Assembly: GCA_016110215.1 (NCBI GenBank)
Contig: JADWQD010000002.1
Span: 1,860,001 to 1,924,000 of the forward strand
Direction of reading: 5' to 3'
DNA: 64,000 nt
Source of the DNA: Capronia americana
Lineage: Eukaryota > Ascomycota > Eurotiomycetes > Chaetothyriales > Herpotrichiellaceae
The first letter of the stretch is position 1; each line of letters starts with the position of its first letter. The notes beneath the pieces are model-generated. The model ran no database searches, was not told where the DNA came from, and worked only from the letters and a program-made list of their open reading frames with translations. This document shows positions 9,185 through 20,354 of this stretch, in pieces. Position numbers and translations under genes: made by a program.

Positions 9185-11002
9185 ATGGACGCCCCCGAGG
9201 ACAGCAGTCCAAGATCCGTGTCGTCGGCCTCTGAGACGGAACGCCCTCCACTTCCTCCTCGACCCAGCGGGCTGACTTTCATGCACGAGCGTCCCTCATC
9301 CAGCCATGCTTCCCGTCCGCCTACACGAGGTCTTGTTGCGGGCGCCACAACAGCTGTGTCCATGACAGATGTAAATGCCTACAACAAACCCGACGGGTCG
9401 AAAGAGCTACGGGTGACCCCTTCTCGCGCACCCTCGAGCCCGTCCATTCGCGCTGTCACAAGCAGCAAGACAAGTGAAGTTGGAGAGGACAACTCGAGCA
9501 TAAGGAGCTTTGCACCATTCGGTCGCCCGACGCAAGACGTGGAGAGCATATTTGACGGAGATCTACCGGAAGAACAGAACCCGTCGGCATCGGTCGGTAG
9601 CTCCAAGGGATTGTTCGAGGCAGACTCGGATGATGGCATCCATGACGAAGGCGACGTCGACTTCAGCAAGGAATTCGACGAGGTGGACGATAGTGTTGTC
9701 GGTGAAGAAGTGGCACAAGCCCTCTGGAAATCCAAGCGCAAACACTTTATCATCCTCTCCGCTGCCGGTAAGCCAATATACACACGGCACGGCTCCGACG
9801 CCGTCATTTCGAACTATGTGGGCATTATCCAGACCATTATTTCCTCATACTCGGAATCAGACGACGAACTCAGAAGCTTCCAAGCGGGTGGCGTCCTGTT
9901 TGTTATCATGTCGCGGACGAACCTCTTCCTGGTGGGAATCACGAGTCTCCCAGAAAGCGAGTCCCAGGTCCGAGTCCAGCTCGAAGCTCTGTACATGCAG
10001 ATTTTGTCCACGCTGACATTGCCGACCTTGACGCACATCTTCTCCGTTCGGCCCTCCAGCGATCTCAGACGTCCTTTGCAAGGCACAGAGGTGTTGTTGT
10101 CGTCGCTGGCCGACAGCTTCACACGAGGCTCGCCGTCAACGCTGCTTTCCGCCCTGGAATGCCTGAAGATCAGGAAGGCACACCGCAACATCATCAACAG
10201 CACGATGATCAAAGCCCGCGTGGACGATCTGCTGTATGGTCTGGTGGTCGCGGGAGGTCGACTTGTCAGCGTCATCCGGCCCAAGAAGCACTCGCTCCAC
10301 CCCAGCGATCTCCAACTGATCTTCAATATGCTCTTCGAAGCCGAAGGAGTCAAAGCTGGCGGAGGCGACTCGTGGATTCCAGTGTGCCTCCCTGGCTTCA
10401 ACAACACAGGCTACCTGTACATGTACGTCAGCTTCCTTGACATGGGAGGCAAGAACGTCCGGGAAATGGCCGACAATGAACGCATCGCCCAAGAAGACTC
10501 CGTGGCCATCATCCTGCTCAGCGCCAACAAGGAGGCTTTCGAGGACTTGCACAGCATGAAGAACTACCTCGTGCACGAGTTCCGCCGCAACCGGAGCATG
10601 CACATCATCCACGCAGCTGTCCAAGCCGGCCGGCCGGCCCCGACAGACATCATCGCCGGCACCGTCTTGCGACACTTTCTGTACAAGTCGAAGGGGAATG
10701 TGCAATTCTTTATGCCATCCTTCTCGCCGAACTTCGAAACCCTGAAGCAGCGAAGACGATTGATGTCGCTTTACCACAACCTCCACGCCAGCGTCCACGC
10801 GAAACACGCCGGTGTGAAGGTCCATCATACCGTGGGTGCATCGGCGACGGCCCTCGCTTGGGTCACGCCCATGTTTGAACTGTATTGCGTGGCTGGGCCG
10901 ACCGCATCGAGGAACGCACTGTCTTCAAGCGCCAACAAGGTCGTGCAGTGGGTGCAAAGGGAGGAGGAAAGGATTTTCCTCATCGGAGGCGCCGTCTTCT
11001 GA
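9185..11002 (+). CDS. MON1: Vacuolar fusion protein Mon1
   Basis: A single-exon 605-residue protein. After about 180 low-complexity, acidic and serine-rich residues comes the Mon1 core, starting at KSKRKHFIILSAAGKPIYTR and continuing with the longin-like segments (FLVGITSLPESESQVRVQLE). The core runs to a conserved C-terminus (WVQREEERIFLIGGAVF). Mon1 pairs with Ccz1 as the exchange factor that activates Ypt7/Rab7 on late endosomes and vacuoles, and it is needed for vacuole fusion and autophagy. The ATG at 9185 sits in a CACAATGG context. The partner CCZ1 is not in the window. The family assignment is secure; the variable N-terminus may contain other possible starts, but none is clearly better. 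Confidence 0.95.
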   Translation: MDAPEDSSPRSVSSASETERPPLPPRPSGLTFMHERPSSSHASRPPTRGLVAGATTAVSMTDVNAYNKPDGSKELRVTPSRAPSSPSIRAVTSSKTSEVGEDNSSIRSFAPFGRPTQDVESIFDGDLPEEQNPSASVGSSKGLFEADSDDGIHDEGDVDFSKEFDEVDDSVVGEEVAQALWKSKRKHFIILSAAGKPIYTRHGSDAVISNYVGIIQTIISSYSESDDELRSFQAGGVLFVIMSRTNLFLVGITSLPESESQVRVQLEALYMQILSTLTLPTLTHIFSVRPSSDLRRPLQGTEVLLSSLADSFTRGSPSTLLSALECLKIRKAHRNIINSTMIKARVDDLLYGLVVAGGRLVSVIRPKKHSLHPSDLQLIFNMLFEAEGVKAGGGDSWIPVCLPGFNNTGYLYMYVSFLDMGGKNVREMADNERIAQEDSVAIILLSANKEAFEDLHSMKNYLVHEFRRNRSMHIIHAAVQAGRPAPTDIIAGTVLRHFLYKSKGNVQFFMPSFSPNFETLKQRRRLMSLYHNLHASVHAKHAGVKVHHTVGASATALAWVTPMFELYCVAGPTASRNALSSSANKVVQWVQREEERIFLIGGAVF

Positions 11003-11620
11003 CATTAGAGCTGCGTATGTAGCTACGTAGGCACGCGCGCGTCCATCACAGGCCATCTCTTGCCTGGAAGTGTCCCGATGGTGCTGATGCTGTGTACATC
11101 CGAATGCACCCTGCACCTTTGGATTTCAACTCCACGGTAAAGAAATTAATCAATTACTACAATTTGACATGCATCAATCCACGGGAGGTGGCATCGCATC
11201 TCCACCCGAATTCTAGGGCGAGTGCTTCTTCCTCCACTTTAAGCGTACTCGCTCATAATTACCACGTCCTCTAAAGGCTTTGAGCTGGAAGCTGACCGCG
11301 AGGCAAATACTAAGTCGACGCGGTTGACATATGGGGCGAGGCGCCCTCCTCGCGTCGACCTTCCGTAACGGTCTCCTGGGACGTCTGTGAGTCACGGTCA
11401 GATTCACAGCGGTGAGCGGGGACGAGGTAACGTATACGTGCTGTCTTGAAACCAGCTGGCTGGCAAGCATAAGTTCAATCAAGAAGAAGGTAAGGGCTGA
11501 CGGGGTTCGTCTTCGAGTGTCTCGGAAAAAATTCCAGGGGTCCCTCCACGCAAAGTCGGAGAAGGATCAACCCACGTCTTCACTCCTTCACATTGTTTCG
11601 ACCAGAGTACCGTGCACGAA
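11003..11620. other. Intergenic region between MON1 and decarboxylase
   Basis: This is the MON1 3' flank and the decarboxylase promoter, both on the plus strand. It is AT-richer at about 11140-11180. No gene or striking motif is seen. Confidence 0.5.
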
Positions 11621-13375
11621 ATGGACCAACAATCAAGCCTTGACGATGTGATACGAGTGTTGCAACAGATCATATCATCGCCAGACCTAGCCATCTCCCG
11701 CCAGCTCTCAGCACCGACACCAAATGGACGGGACGAGAACTTCCCCGTGCTACCACGAAATATACCAAACCCGCCGTTTCCCAACATCGCACAGCCTCTT
11801 GCATCCTCCGTCGTGGACAATCAGCTGGCTGACCAACAACATCAACGACAGGACGCCATCCTCTCGCGGCTGGCATCGCATCTCAGAACGACAGTCCTGC
11901 CTCACCTCAACCTTGCCTCCCTCTCTCCCAACTATTACGGCTTCGTGATCGGTGGAGCCACACCCGCCGCGCTACTGGGCGACTTCCTTGCCTCAATTTA
12001 TGATCAGAATGTCCACGTGCACCTCCCCAAAGAGACCCTGGCCACGGCGCTGGAAGTCGTGACCCTCAACATGCTCGTCCAGCTCTTTCGTCTGCCCGAG
12101 GCGAAGTGGGCAATTGGCAAACCTGACACCTTCGGCGGTGGCACGTTCACCACGGGCGCAACAGCAAGCAACGTCCTTGGACTCGCCCTCGGACGGGAGT
12201 CCGTCCTCCGGCACAAGCTCAGGAGCGGCCTCGTCGGGCCCGATGCTCAAGTACCCAACAGCGACACGTCCACGGGAGAACAGGGCCTGTTCGACCTCAT
12301 GCAAAAGGCCGGCGTGAGGAAGATCCAAGTCCTCAGCACGTTGCCTCACTCTAGCATCGCCAAAGCAGCAAGCATAGTCGGCATCGGGCGGCGGAACGTC
12401 ATGTCCATCTCCGCGAAGAATGACCCGCTACAGATTGACGTGGAGAAACTGGAGCAAGAGGTCGCGAAGCCCGACGTGTTGAACATCCTCGCCATCTCTG
12501 CTGGTGAGGTCAACACGGGCCGCTTCGCCACCAATTCCACGTCTCAATGGACGCAGATCCGCCGCATCTGCGACACCCACGGGGTGTGGATCCACGTGGA
12601 TGGCGCGTTCGGCCTGTTCGGCCGGCTCATCCCCGAGGCTGAGGCTGAGGTTGGAGCAGAATATACCCGCATTATCCACGGCGTGCAGGGAATCGAGCTG
12701 GCCGACTCCATCACAGGTGATTGCCACAAACTGCTCAACGTCCCGTATGACTGCGGCGTGTTCTTCACGCGGCACAAGGCCCTCATGGAGGATGTCTTCC
12801 AGAACGGCAACGCCGCGTACTTGACCAGCGGCGGGGCGGGCTCGGGTTCCCATGACGACTCCTCCTCCTACCTATCCGCCGTCCAAACCCCCTTGAACAT
12901 CGGGATCGAGAACTCGCGCCGTTTCCGCGCCCTGCCCGTCTACGCCACCCTCACGGCGTACGGCCACCCCGGGTACCTGGCCATGCTGAAGCGGCAGATC
13001 GGCCTGGCAAGACGGGTCACCCGCTGGTTAATCCGGGATGGGAGGTTCGAAGTCCTCCCCGACGAAAGGGCCGGTGAATCAGAAGACGAGACCGTGGCGA
13101 GGACGTTCATGGTCGTGTTGTTCCGAGTAAGAGATCGGGGTGAGGGTCAAGGTCAAGGTCAACATCCCGATCTCGATCACGACGCGACGCGGTTATTAGT
13201 CAAGCGCGTCAACTTAACAGGCAAGATGTATATCACGGGGACGGTATGGGAGGGTCGATCGGCCGCGCGCATCGCCGTGAGCAATTGGCAGGCCAACGTG
13301 GATAGGGACGGCGCGTTGATTGAGGAAGTGTTGAATGAGGTGGTTGGACCCCTCGGGCGTAGTGGAGGCAATTGA
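11621..13375 (+). CDS. PLP-dependent group II amino-acid decarboxylase
   Basis: 584 residues from the ATG at 11621; the in-frame GTG at 11612 is not a eukaryotic start. The fold-type I decarboxylase signature (glutamate/aromatic amino-acid/tyrosine decarboxylase group) is complete. It includes the GGGTFTTGATASNVLGLALGRE glycine-rich region, HVDGAFGLFG with Asp327 for the PLP ring nitrogen, and GDCHKLLNVPYDCG with Lys370 as the Schiff-base lysine. The C-terminal domain ends in ARIAVSNWQANVDRD, usual for the family. A short Gly-Gln run (GEGQGQGQ) interrupts it near residue 510. About 70 residues of variable N-terminus precede the core. The family is certain; the substrate (aromatic amino acid, glutamate or other) cannot be read from sequence alone. 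No biosynthetic cluster surrounds it. Confidence 0.9.
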   Translation: MDQQSSLDDVIRVLQQIISSPDLAISRQLSAPTPNGRDENFPVLPRNIPNPPFPNIAQPLASSVVDNQLADQQHQRQDAILSRLASHLRTTVLPHLNLASLSPNYYGFVIGGATPAALLGDFLASIYDQNVHVHLPKETLATALEVVTLNMLVQLFRLPEAKWAIGKPDTFGGGTFTTGATASNVLGLALGRESVLRHKLRSGLVGPDAQVPNSDTSTGEQGLFDLMQKAGVRKIQVLSTLPHSSIAKAASIVGIGRRNVMSISAKNDPLQIDVEKLEQEVAKPDVLNILAISAGEVNTGRFATNSTSQWTQIRRICDTHGVWIHVDGAFGLFGRLIPEAEAEVGAEYTRIIHGVQGIELADSITGDCHKLLNVPYDCGVFFTRHKALMEDVFQNGNAAYLTSGGAGSGSHDDSSSYLSAVQTPLNIGIENSRRFRALPVYATLTAYGHPGYLAMLKRQIGLARRVTRWLIRDGRFEVLPDERAGESEDETVARTFMVVLFRVRDRGEGQGQGQHPDLDHDATRLLVKRVNLTGKMYITGTVWEGRSAARIAVSNWQANVDRDGALIEEVLNEVVGPLGRSGGN

Positions 13376-13903
13376 GTCGAGTTGAGCAGCTCAGAGTACA
13401 GGCACAGTACTTGTACAGAACACGGCATGGGGAATAGGCACACCATAACATCGATGACCAACTGACCTGCGCGAAGACTGTTGTGAGAGACTCTAGCCAG
13501 ACCAGACCAGTCCAGTCAAGCTAAGCCAGTCGAGTCGAGTCGGGTCGAGCAGCATCGAGTTGACTCCTACAGTAGGAAGAAAGAGTCCTGCCTGGGATAT
13601 CTACTCGTACGGTAGGCACATCAACGCCACGAATCTAGAGCCTCCATTCAGAGGAAGAGGGGGGGAATGAGCAATGAGAATAAACGAGACAAAGACAGGC
13701 GCGTGCGGGCCACGGAAATGGGACTCTCGATTGCGCAGCCCTCCGTGTGGAAGGTCGATTGAAACCTCCCCACCAAAGCGCCGGTTGTATGCTTTCATAA
13801 TACTGTACAGGTACATGGCCGGCCGGTGACGGCCACATCGGCGTCTCCTCCAACCTTTTCTGAGTCAATATCCTGGTTTGAAGCATCCGTCGGATGCAGC
13901 CCG
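13376..13903. other. Convergent 3' region, decarboxylase and NAB2
   Basis: The 3' flanks of two convergent genes. At about 13497-13562 there is a degenerate repeat of GTCGAG/CCAGTC words. No gene is seen. Confidence 0.5.
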
Positions 13904-15552
13904 TTAGGTGATAACCTCCTCCCGCATCTGTGTCTCGCCATTTCCCTCGGGCTTGATAAGCTCCTCCTCGCCCGCTTGATCGTCCACAAACTTCCGGTCA
14001 CTGACGTGCTGGTTTGCCGCATCTTGTTCGGCTTGTTTCTCCGGCGTCCACGTATAGTCGGCAAAGTTGGTCGTCTTCTGCTGGCCCGGCTCGTGCTTGT
14101 ACGGACACTTCAGATTCGTACAGGGGTTGAACTTGCAAGCCATCTGAAGGTGGGTAAAGGCACAGTTGGGTGTCTTGCAGTTGGCTCCAAATCTGCAGAG
14201 AGGCATGCTGGGATGTTTGAACGGACAGTTTGCTTTCGTGCAGTTGGGGAAGAACTTGCAGAGTTCTTGCGCCTGGAAGGCCTTGACTTTAGCGGGCGAA
14301 GGATGCTTAGCCACGCACTTGGAGTTCTTGCATGCCGGACCGAAGGTGCATGTGTCAGACATGTCGACGATGGTGCCTTCCGGTGCCGCGGGTGATTGAT
14401 GAACGTAAGCGCAGTCAGGGTTGGTGCAGCGCAGGTTGAAATGGCACATGGTGGTCGACGGATCCTGTGGTTTTCGCTCGGCGTCGCCCGCCTCTTGACC
14501 CTCCGTTGTCGTGACATCGCCTGTTGACGACTGCCCGTCACCTTCCATGGTGGTATCTCCATCGTTCGTCTTGGTGGGGGATTTGAGATGGCCATTTTGC
14601 GCGATGCCGCCTCTGCCTCGGCCCCTGCCACCTCCTCGGCCACGGCCAGGTTCGATTCTATCAAATAGAGACCGACCTTGGCCGTTCTGTTGGCCCTGTG
14701 GAAATCCATTGCCTGCCCCCGGCATCATTCCCGTAAACTGAGCGAGCATGCGAGTCTGTTGTTCCATCATCGCCATAAATTCCATCTGTTGTTGGGGGGT
14801 CATCTGCATCATCCCTTGACCTTGCTGTGCGCCGTTCATCATCATGGTATTCTGCATGCCTGGAGGCCCAGCCATGCCCATGCCGTTCAACGCCTTCTGC
14901 ATCCCGGGTCTCATGTCGCGGTTCTGGCCACCGCGCGGTCCTTTGGGTGCGCCGCGCATGTTGCCGTGGGTGTTTATTCGGTCGTTCCCTCGAACCCGGT
15001 GAAGGGCCGAATCTGCGGATTTATTGATTGCGCCTCCTCGGTTACCTCTGCCGCCCCGGCCCCCATGTAAGCCTTTAGGTCCGCGAGGTCTGCGGAAACA
15101 AGTCAGTATACACTCAACAATTACAGCATCTAGAGGAGAACTTACGCGTTCTCGGGCGCGTTATCAACCATGTCCATATCATATGCGGCAGGGATGGCCG
15201 AATTCCCATTGTCTGCAGGATTTAAGGATGCCGAGCCTTGCGCGCCGAATTGTGCAGGTTGTTCGGCGGATTGTGATGTGACAGTGGGCGCGGCGGCCGA
15301 ACCACCGGACAAGGTGTTGACTTGGTCAAACAGCCACTGCGCAAACTCGGTGGTTCCTTTCGCATCTTGTAATAACTCGCACGCGAGCTCTGATGCGATC
15401 TGATCCTGGGTCTTTCCATTGGCCAACATGAGGACGATGTACTCGGCCAAGGACGTGTCGTCATCCTGTGTCCAGCCTTCCTCGATAATCTTGGAGTGCA
15501 CGGCGCTACTCAGCGCCTCCGCCAACGGCGTCTCAAGCGCGATAGTCGACAT
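13904..15552 (-). CDS. NAB2: Nab2-type nuclear poly(A) RNA-binding protein
   Basis: Two exons, 15552-15146 and 15089-13904, joined over a 56-nt intron (GTAAGT..CGCAG), give 530 residues. Residues 1-100 form the PWI-like Nab2 N-terminal domain (EEGWTQDDDTSLAEYIVLML). Next come a Gly/Arg stretch just after the splice, a Met/Gln-rich segment and an RGG box (GRGRGGGRGRGRGG). Five CCCH fingers of C-x5-C-x4-C-x3-H type follow (for example CKFFPNCTKANCPFKH). Yeast Nab2 has seven fingers, so two are missing or degenerate here. Nab2 binds poly(A) in the nucleus, limits tail length and supports mRNA export. The ATG at 15552 gives MSTIALETPL. It shares a divergent promoter with the hexosaminidase gene. 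Confidence 0.93.
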
Positions 15553-16025
15553 TCTGTTGAAGGACGTGGAGGGGTGAAAGATGATGGCGGTAGGAAGAAG
15601 GGCGAGATTCGCCTCGGTCAAGGAGGGAGGGTAGCGATGTCGCGCCTTTGTCTGTTATTTGCGGAACAATGACAGAAGACGGTTTGTTGTGTATGACTGT
15701 GCTAGTGATGAAGGGCAAATGCGGCGCTCGAGCAGACACCTTGCTTGTATGAGAGCGATGGCAAACTCGGGGTCTGTCGTTTGATGTCGGTGCAGGATGT
15801 GGACTTCAGGTGCTGCTGGTGGGTGTTTGTGGAAGTTGCGAGAGGCAAGGCACGCCATCCAATTTGCAATCTGGCAGCGCACGTGACTCGCGCTGGAATC
15901 TCCGCTTAGTCACTTCGGGCAAGTCCGGTAGCCCCACCAATTGACTGTTGACTCCAGCTTTCACTCCGACCTGACTCCAGCCTCACTTGTTGCTGCGAGG
16001 TGTGCGAGTCACGCTCGACGCCGAG
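15553..16025. other. NAB2/hexosaminidase divergent promoter
   Basis: A 473-bp bidirectional promoter region. There are pyrimidine-rich stretches on both sides and no gene. Confidence 0.5.
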
Positions 16026-17965
16026 ATGCTGCTGCAAACACTAGTCGGCATCATACTAGCCCTCACTCCGACTTCTCTGGCAGTATGGCCTCAACCAACC
16101 GAGATAGAGACTGGCACTCAGGTCTTGTGGTTAGACACGGCTTTACAGGCAACTCTCCGTTGCGAGAGTGGAGAGGAGCAGTCTCATGAACAAAACTATG
16201 TTCTCTACAAGAACCACCTAACGCAGCTTCTCGACGGGGCGTCTCGTTACGCTCAAGGGTTCGCGGACAGGTTTCAATATGCCTTTACAGACAGAAGCAG
16301 GAATAGGGAAGCCTCTTTCTCGGAGAGCTCCGTTGTCGAAGACGCCGTGCGTGACACCATTAAATCCATCCACGGCTCCAAGTTTGTTCCTTGGAAGTTA
16401 CACAAACGAAACGCGATTTTCGAGCCAGATCCAAGCGCTCCTCGTCACTACATTTCCCGTCTGCAGATTCAGCAGCGCGACTGCCCTGAGCTGGAGATGT
16501 TTCGGCCCACAAGCTTCTTCGCGGGAGACGAATCGTACGAGATCCTCGTTAACAACGGCACAGCGTTCGTCAAATCCAACAGCAGCATTGGCACCTTCAG
16601 AGGCCTTCAAACCTTTAAGCAGCTATTCTATGCGCACTCGACCTTATCGGGTGCTTACACTCCCTTGGTGCCTGTGAAAATTGCTGATCGGCCGGCCTGG
16701 CGTCACCGAGGCCTGAGTATTGACATTGCTAGGAACCCTTTTGAGCCACGAGATTTGCTGCGCACGATTGATGGAATGGCACTGGCTAAGATGAACAGAT
16801 TGCATGTCCATGCCACGGATTCTCAGAGCTGGCCGATCGAAATCCCCTCTCTTCCAGAATTGGCGCAAAAGGGTGCATATCACCCTGACCTTGTCTGGAG
16901 CGCTAAGAGCCTGCGCGAGATGCAAATGTATGGTGCAAGGAAAGGAGTCTCTGTGTACCTCGAAATTGACGTGCCCGGTCACACGGCGTCGATTGCACAC
17001 GCTTACCCAGATTTGATTGCGGCGTTCAACGAGCTTGATTGGTCAACATTCGCGGCTGAGCCATTGAGTGGGCAGCTGAAGCTCAACCTCACGGGCGTAG
17101 ACACCTTCATCTCCACTCTGCTCCATGACCTCCTGCCTCGAACAAGTCAGTATACCTCCCTGTACCATGTTGGTGGCGACGAAGTCAATCTGGCAGCATA
17201 CTCCTTGGACGAGACTGTGAATAGTGACAGCCAGGAAGTGCTGCAACCTCTGCTGCAGCGTCTTATTGATCATGTTGTGGGTACAAGCATTCAGTTTGGC
17301 CTTCAGCCTATCGTCTGGGAGGAGATGCTTCTGGACTGGAACTTGACGCTACCGACTGCGGGAGAGGAGAACCCGACAGCGCAGACACTCGTGCAGGTGT
17401 GGCGTAACAGTGAGCGCATCGAAGAAGTCCTCAAACGGGGACACCGCGCCATATTCGGCGATTACCATTACTGGTATTTAGACTGTAAGCACGGAGCTCT
17501 TGCCATCAGACGTTGCTTACGATGACAGGTGGTTACGGCGTCTTCCTTGATCCATACGAGACCGGAAAGTCACCCCCTGGCGTCCCGTACAACACCTCGG
17601 GTGGCTTTCCCAGTCGGCTGAAGAAACCGTACCTCGACTACTGCGCTCCATTTCACAACTGGCGTCATATGTACACTTACAACCCCTTGGCGAGTATCGA
17701 CAAAGCACTCCATGATGGCATTGAAGGAGGTGAAGTTTTGATGTGGAGCGAGCAGACCGACTCTCAAGACCTTGACTCGAAACTGTGGCCCAGAGTAGCA
17801 GCCGCAGCAGAAGTGTTGTGGGCGGGTGTGAGAGACGAATCGATGCTTGAACACGCGACGAGGAGGTTGGGTGAGTGGAGGGAAAGAGCAGTTGTTGATC
17901 TCGGGATTCGCTCGTCACCGGTGACAATGACCTGGTGCTTGATGGAAGGAGGCTGCAATCTGTAG
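16026..17965 (+). CDS. Secreted beta-N-acetylhexosaminidase (GH20)
   Basis: Exons 16026-17484 and 17529-17965 give 631 residues. The ATG at 16026 starts a clear signal peptide (MLLQTLVGIILALTPTSLA), followed directly by WPQP, the usual mature start of fungal GH20 enzymes. The N-terminal domain is followed by the catalytic barrel, with DRPAWRHRGLSIDIARN and the catalytic Asp385-Glu386 pair in HVGGDEVN. The splice restores the conserved WYLDCGYG. These enzymes remove terminal N-acetylhexosamine from chitin oligomers and N-glycans in the wall or medium. The intron at 17485-17528 is only 44 nt, near the lower limit for fungi, with a weak branch site (CTTAC). A shifted intron is possible but would break the conserved WYLDCG. 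Confidence 0.93.
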
Positions 17966-18491
17966 TTGATATTTCCTTCGTCGCCGAGATAAAACGTTGG
18001 AAACAGGCTTGGCATAGAGGAAAGAATGCTCGTACCCCAGCAGATGACCGGAAAAGGGTCACCGTTGCGAGAAAGCCGCCCCCAATCACATGCGGTCTAG
18101 GCAATGTTGTCTTAGCGAAGTGCGGTTATTCCGACCGTACGTCGTATTCCGAATGGCATGGCGAGGATGCAACCGAACCAGTCCATCCTTCCAACCTCAC
18201 CTGAGTATCTCTGGCCGTTGCGGGGAACCACGAAGCGCGAAAACCGACCCAAAGCTTCAGGTTCGCTCTGTCTCTTAAGAACTATTATACTCAGCTTTCT
18301 GTGAGTCGACTTCACCGGACTTCACCGCATTATATCGCGACAACACAACCCCGTTCTGCGTCGGTCTCGGGCAGCCGCGCGTCAGTCTGACCCAGTCTGA
18401 GGCTATATCTTCGACCACTGCCTCAGGACCGGCTTCTGCCACGGTAAAGATCGTCGATAGGATACTCCAGCTGCCAGTGGTTGCTCCGAAT
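17966..18491. other. Intergenic region upstream of P450
   Basis: Plus-strand tandem spacer. It contains a short direct repeat of GACTTCACCG at about 18309-18329 in the P450 promoter. No gene is seen. Confidence 0.5.
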
Positions 18492-20162
18492 ATGTTCCCC
18501 CAACTTCGGTTGTGGCAATGGTTTGGGCTTACGGCGCTCGTAGCCTACGTTGCCTCCGTCTACATCCGACGATACATCAAGTGGCGGAAGGTCGAGGCTT
18601 TGGGAGGAGAGGCACCACGAGTCACAACGCGATTCTTCTTCGGTGGGCCTGTTACTATCCGCTCATGCAGGAGTGCTGACGTCCAAATGCAGGCCTTGAC
18701 TTCCCAGTGCACTCGACACTGGCCATTGTCAGAAACGAGGCTCTGGAATTCTGGGAATGGATCTACCGACACACCGGCACGGACGCCAGCGGTACGGCTG
18801 CTTATACCGCCGAGCTCCATATCTTGGAAGACATTCGTGTCATTTTTACTGCCGATCCAGAGAACACAAAAGCCCTCTTGACAACTCAGTTCCAAGACTT
18901 TGGCAAAGGCGAAGAGTTCCACCGAGAATGGACAGATTTCCTCGGCGACAGCATCTTCACGACGGATGGCCAGCAATGGCACAATTCTCGTCAGCTCATC
19001 CGACCCATGTTTGTTCGCGAGAAAGTAGCCGACCTTCCCTTGATTGAGACGCACGTTCGCAAGTTGATCTCTCTGATGGGACCAGGTGATGGCAGCCCGG
19101 TCATGTTGAACAAGCTTTTGTTCAGGTTCAGCTTGGACGCCTCGACTCACTTCCTATTTGGACACAGTGTTGGCAGCTTGGATGTGGAACAGTCAGAGTT
19201 TGCTGCTGCATTTGACGAGGTCCAGAGAGTGCAGTCCCTCGAAGGGCGATTAGGGTGAGTCTCAATTTGGAATGTCGAGTAGAGCACCAGGCTGACAGTA
19301 TCTCAGGCCTCTTAAGCGCTTCTACAGCAAGAAATCCTTCTATGCGGGCTTGAAGACAATGGAGCGCTTCATTCAACCATTTATTACCGAGGCTCTGTCA
19401 ATGTCGCCGCAAGAGTTGGACTCAAAGCTTTCCCGTTCCGATACTTTCATCCACGCCCTGGCCCGTTACACTAGAGACCCCAAGGTCATGCGCGATCAAC
19501 TCACAGCGCTGTTACTGGCAGGACGAGACACGACTGCTGGTACACTGTCTTGGCTCTTCCTAGAGCTGGCCAAGAGTCCCCGGGTGGTCGAGAAGCTCCG
19601 TGCAGAGATCAAAGAGTTCTTGGGGGACGACGATCGACCACCAACCTATCAGGATATCAAAGACATGAAGTTCCTGACATACACGATCAACGAGACATTG
19701 CGACTATACCCAGTGGTGCCGTTCAACGTCCGATCGGCGCTGACAAATACTTCCCTACCTCGGGGTGGAGGCAAAGATGGAAACTCTCCAGTTGGCTGTC
19801 CAGAGGGCACCATTATAGGTTACAGCACTTTGATGATGCAGCGGAGGAGAGATCTGTATCCGCCGATCTCGCCATCGTTCCCATATGACCCCTTGGAATG
19901 GTGGCCGGAGCGGTGGGCAACCTGGACGCCAAAGGCCTGGAACTTCATACCGTTCAACGGCGGCCCCCGGATCTGCATCGGACAGCAGTTTGCTATGGTG
20001 GAGATGGGCTATACAATTGTCAGGATCTTGCAGGAGTTTGATCAGATTGTTGACTACGGAAGCAAACGCATTCTCCATGCAGAGATTATCTTGACACCGG
20101 GAGAGGGAGTCAACGTCGGATTTATCAGAAATGAGAAGAGGAGTGGAAAGGTTGCATATTGA
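18492..20162 (+). CDS. Cytochrome P450, CYP52-like (alkane/fatty-acid hydroxylase clan)
   Basis: Three exons (18492-18642, 18693-19254, 19307-20162) give 522 residues. The introns of 50 and 52 nt each have a GCTGAC branch site. An N-terminal membrane anchor (WFGLTALVAYVASVYI) places it on the ER. The P450 motifs are complete: I-helix AGRDTT from residue 309, K-helix ETLR (Glu367, Arg370), the WPERW motif, and the haem loop FNGGPRICIG with Cys461 as the iron ligand. The TRDPKVMRDQL block before the I-helix and the GQQFAMVEMGY after the haem loop resemble the CYP52/CYP539-type clan, which hydroxylates alkanes and fatty acids. The exact family and substrate need a tree. The in-frame GTG at 18477 is not a start. 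Confidence 0.92.
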
Positions 20163-20188
20163 AGTCTGAGCCGTCCACCAATACGCAC

Positions 20189-20274
20189 TACTCTTTGCAG
20201 GCAGTGAGCCAGGGACTTCACTTCACTTCCATGTGACTGCAAATGCGCACTTACTCTTTGCAGGCAGTGAGCCA
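20189..20274. repeat. Near-perfect 24-bp direct repeat, 63 bp apart
   Basis: TACTCTTTGCAGGCAGTGAG followed by CCAG occurs at 20189-20212 and again from about 20252 to 20274 or 20275. GCAC or GCACT precedes both copies. The second copy ends just before the TATAAAG at 20280. It looks like a small local duplication. Confidence 0.75.
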
Positions 20275-20334
20275 GAGGCTATAAAGCTCTTGCTCACTTA
20301 GCCTTCTCTCTCTCTTTTCCAGTATCGCTATGGT

Positions 20335-20354
20335 CACGTGATAGATATCACGTG
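20335..20354. promoter_or_regulatory. Paired CACGTG (E-box) sites
   Basis: CACGTG at 20335-20340 and 20349-20354, each extended to TCACGTGA, are spaced 14 bp start to start; a further ATCACG follows. This is a typical arrangement for bHLH factors upstream of a gene, here SCP160. Binding is inferred only. Confidence 0.5.

Noticed and set aside
10136..10828. 230-codon antisense frame inside MON1
   Set aside because: Shadow frame; the sense strand is an unmistakable Mon1.
13040..13060. GGTTCGAAGTCC, resembling a tRNA B box
   Set aside because: It lies in the decarboxylase coding sequence, has an extra base against the consensus, and has no A box or cloverleaf around it.
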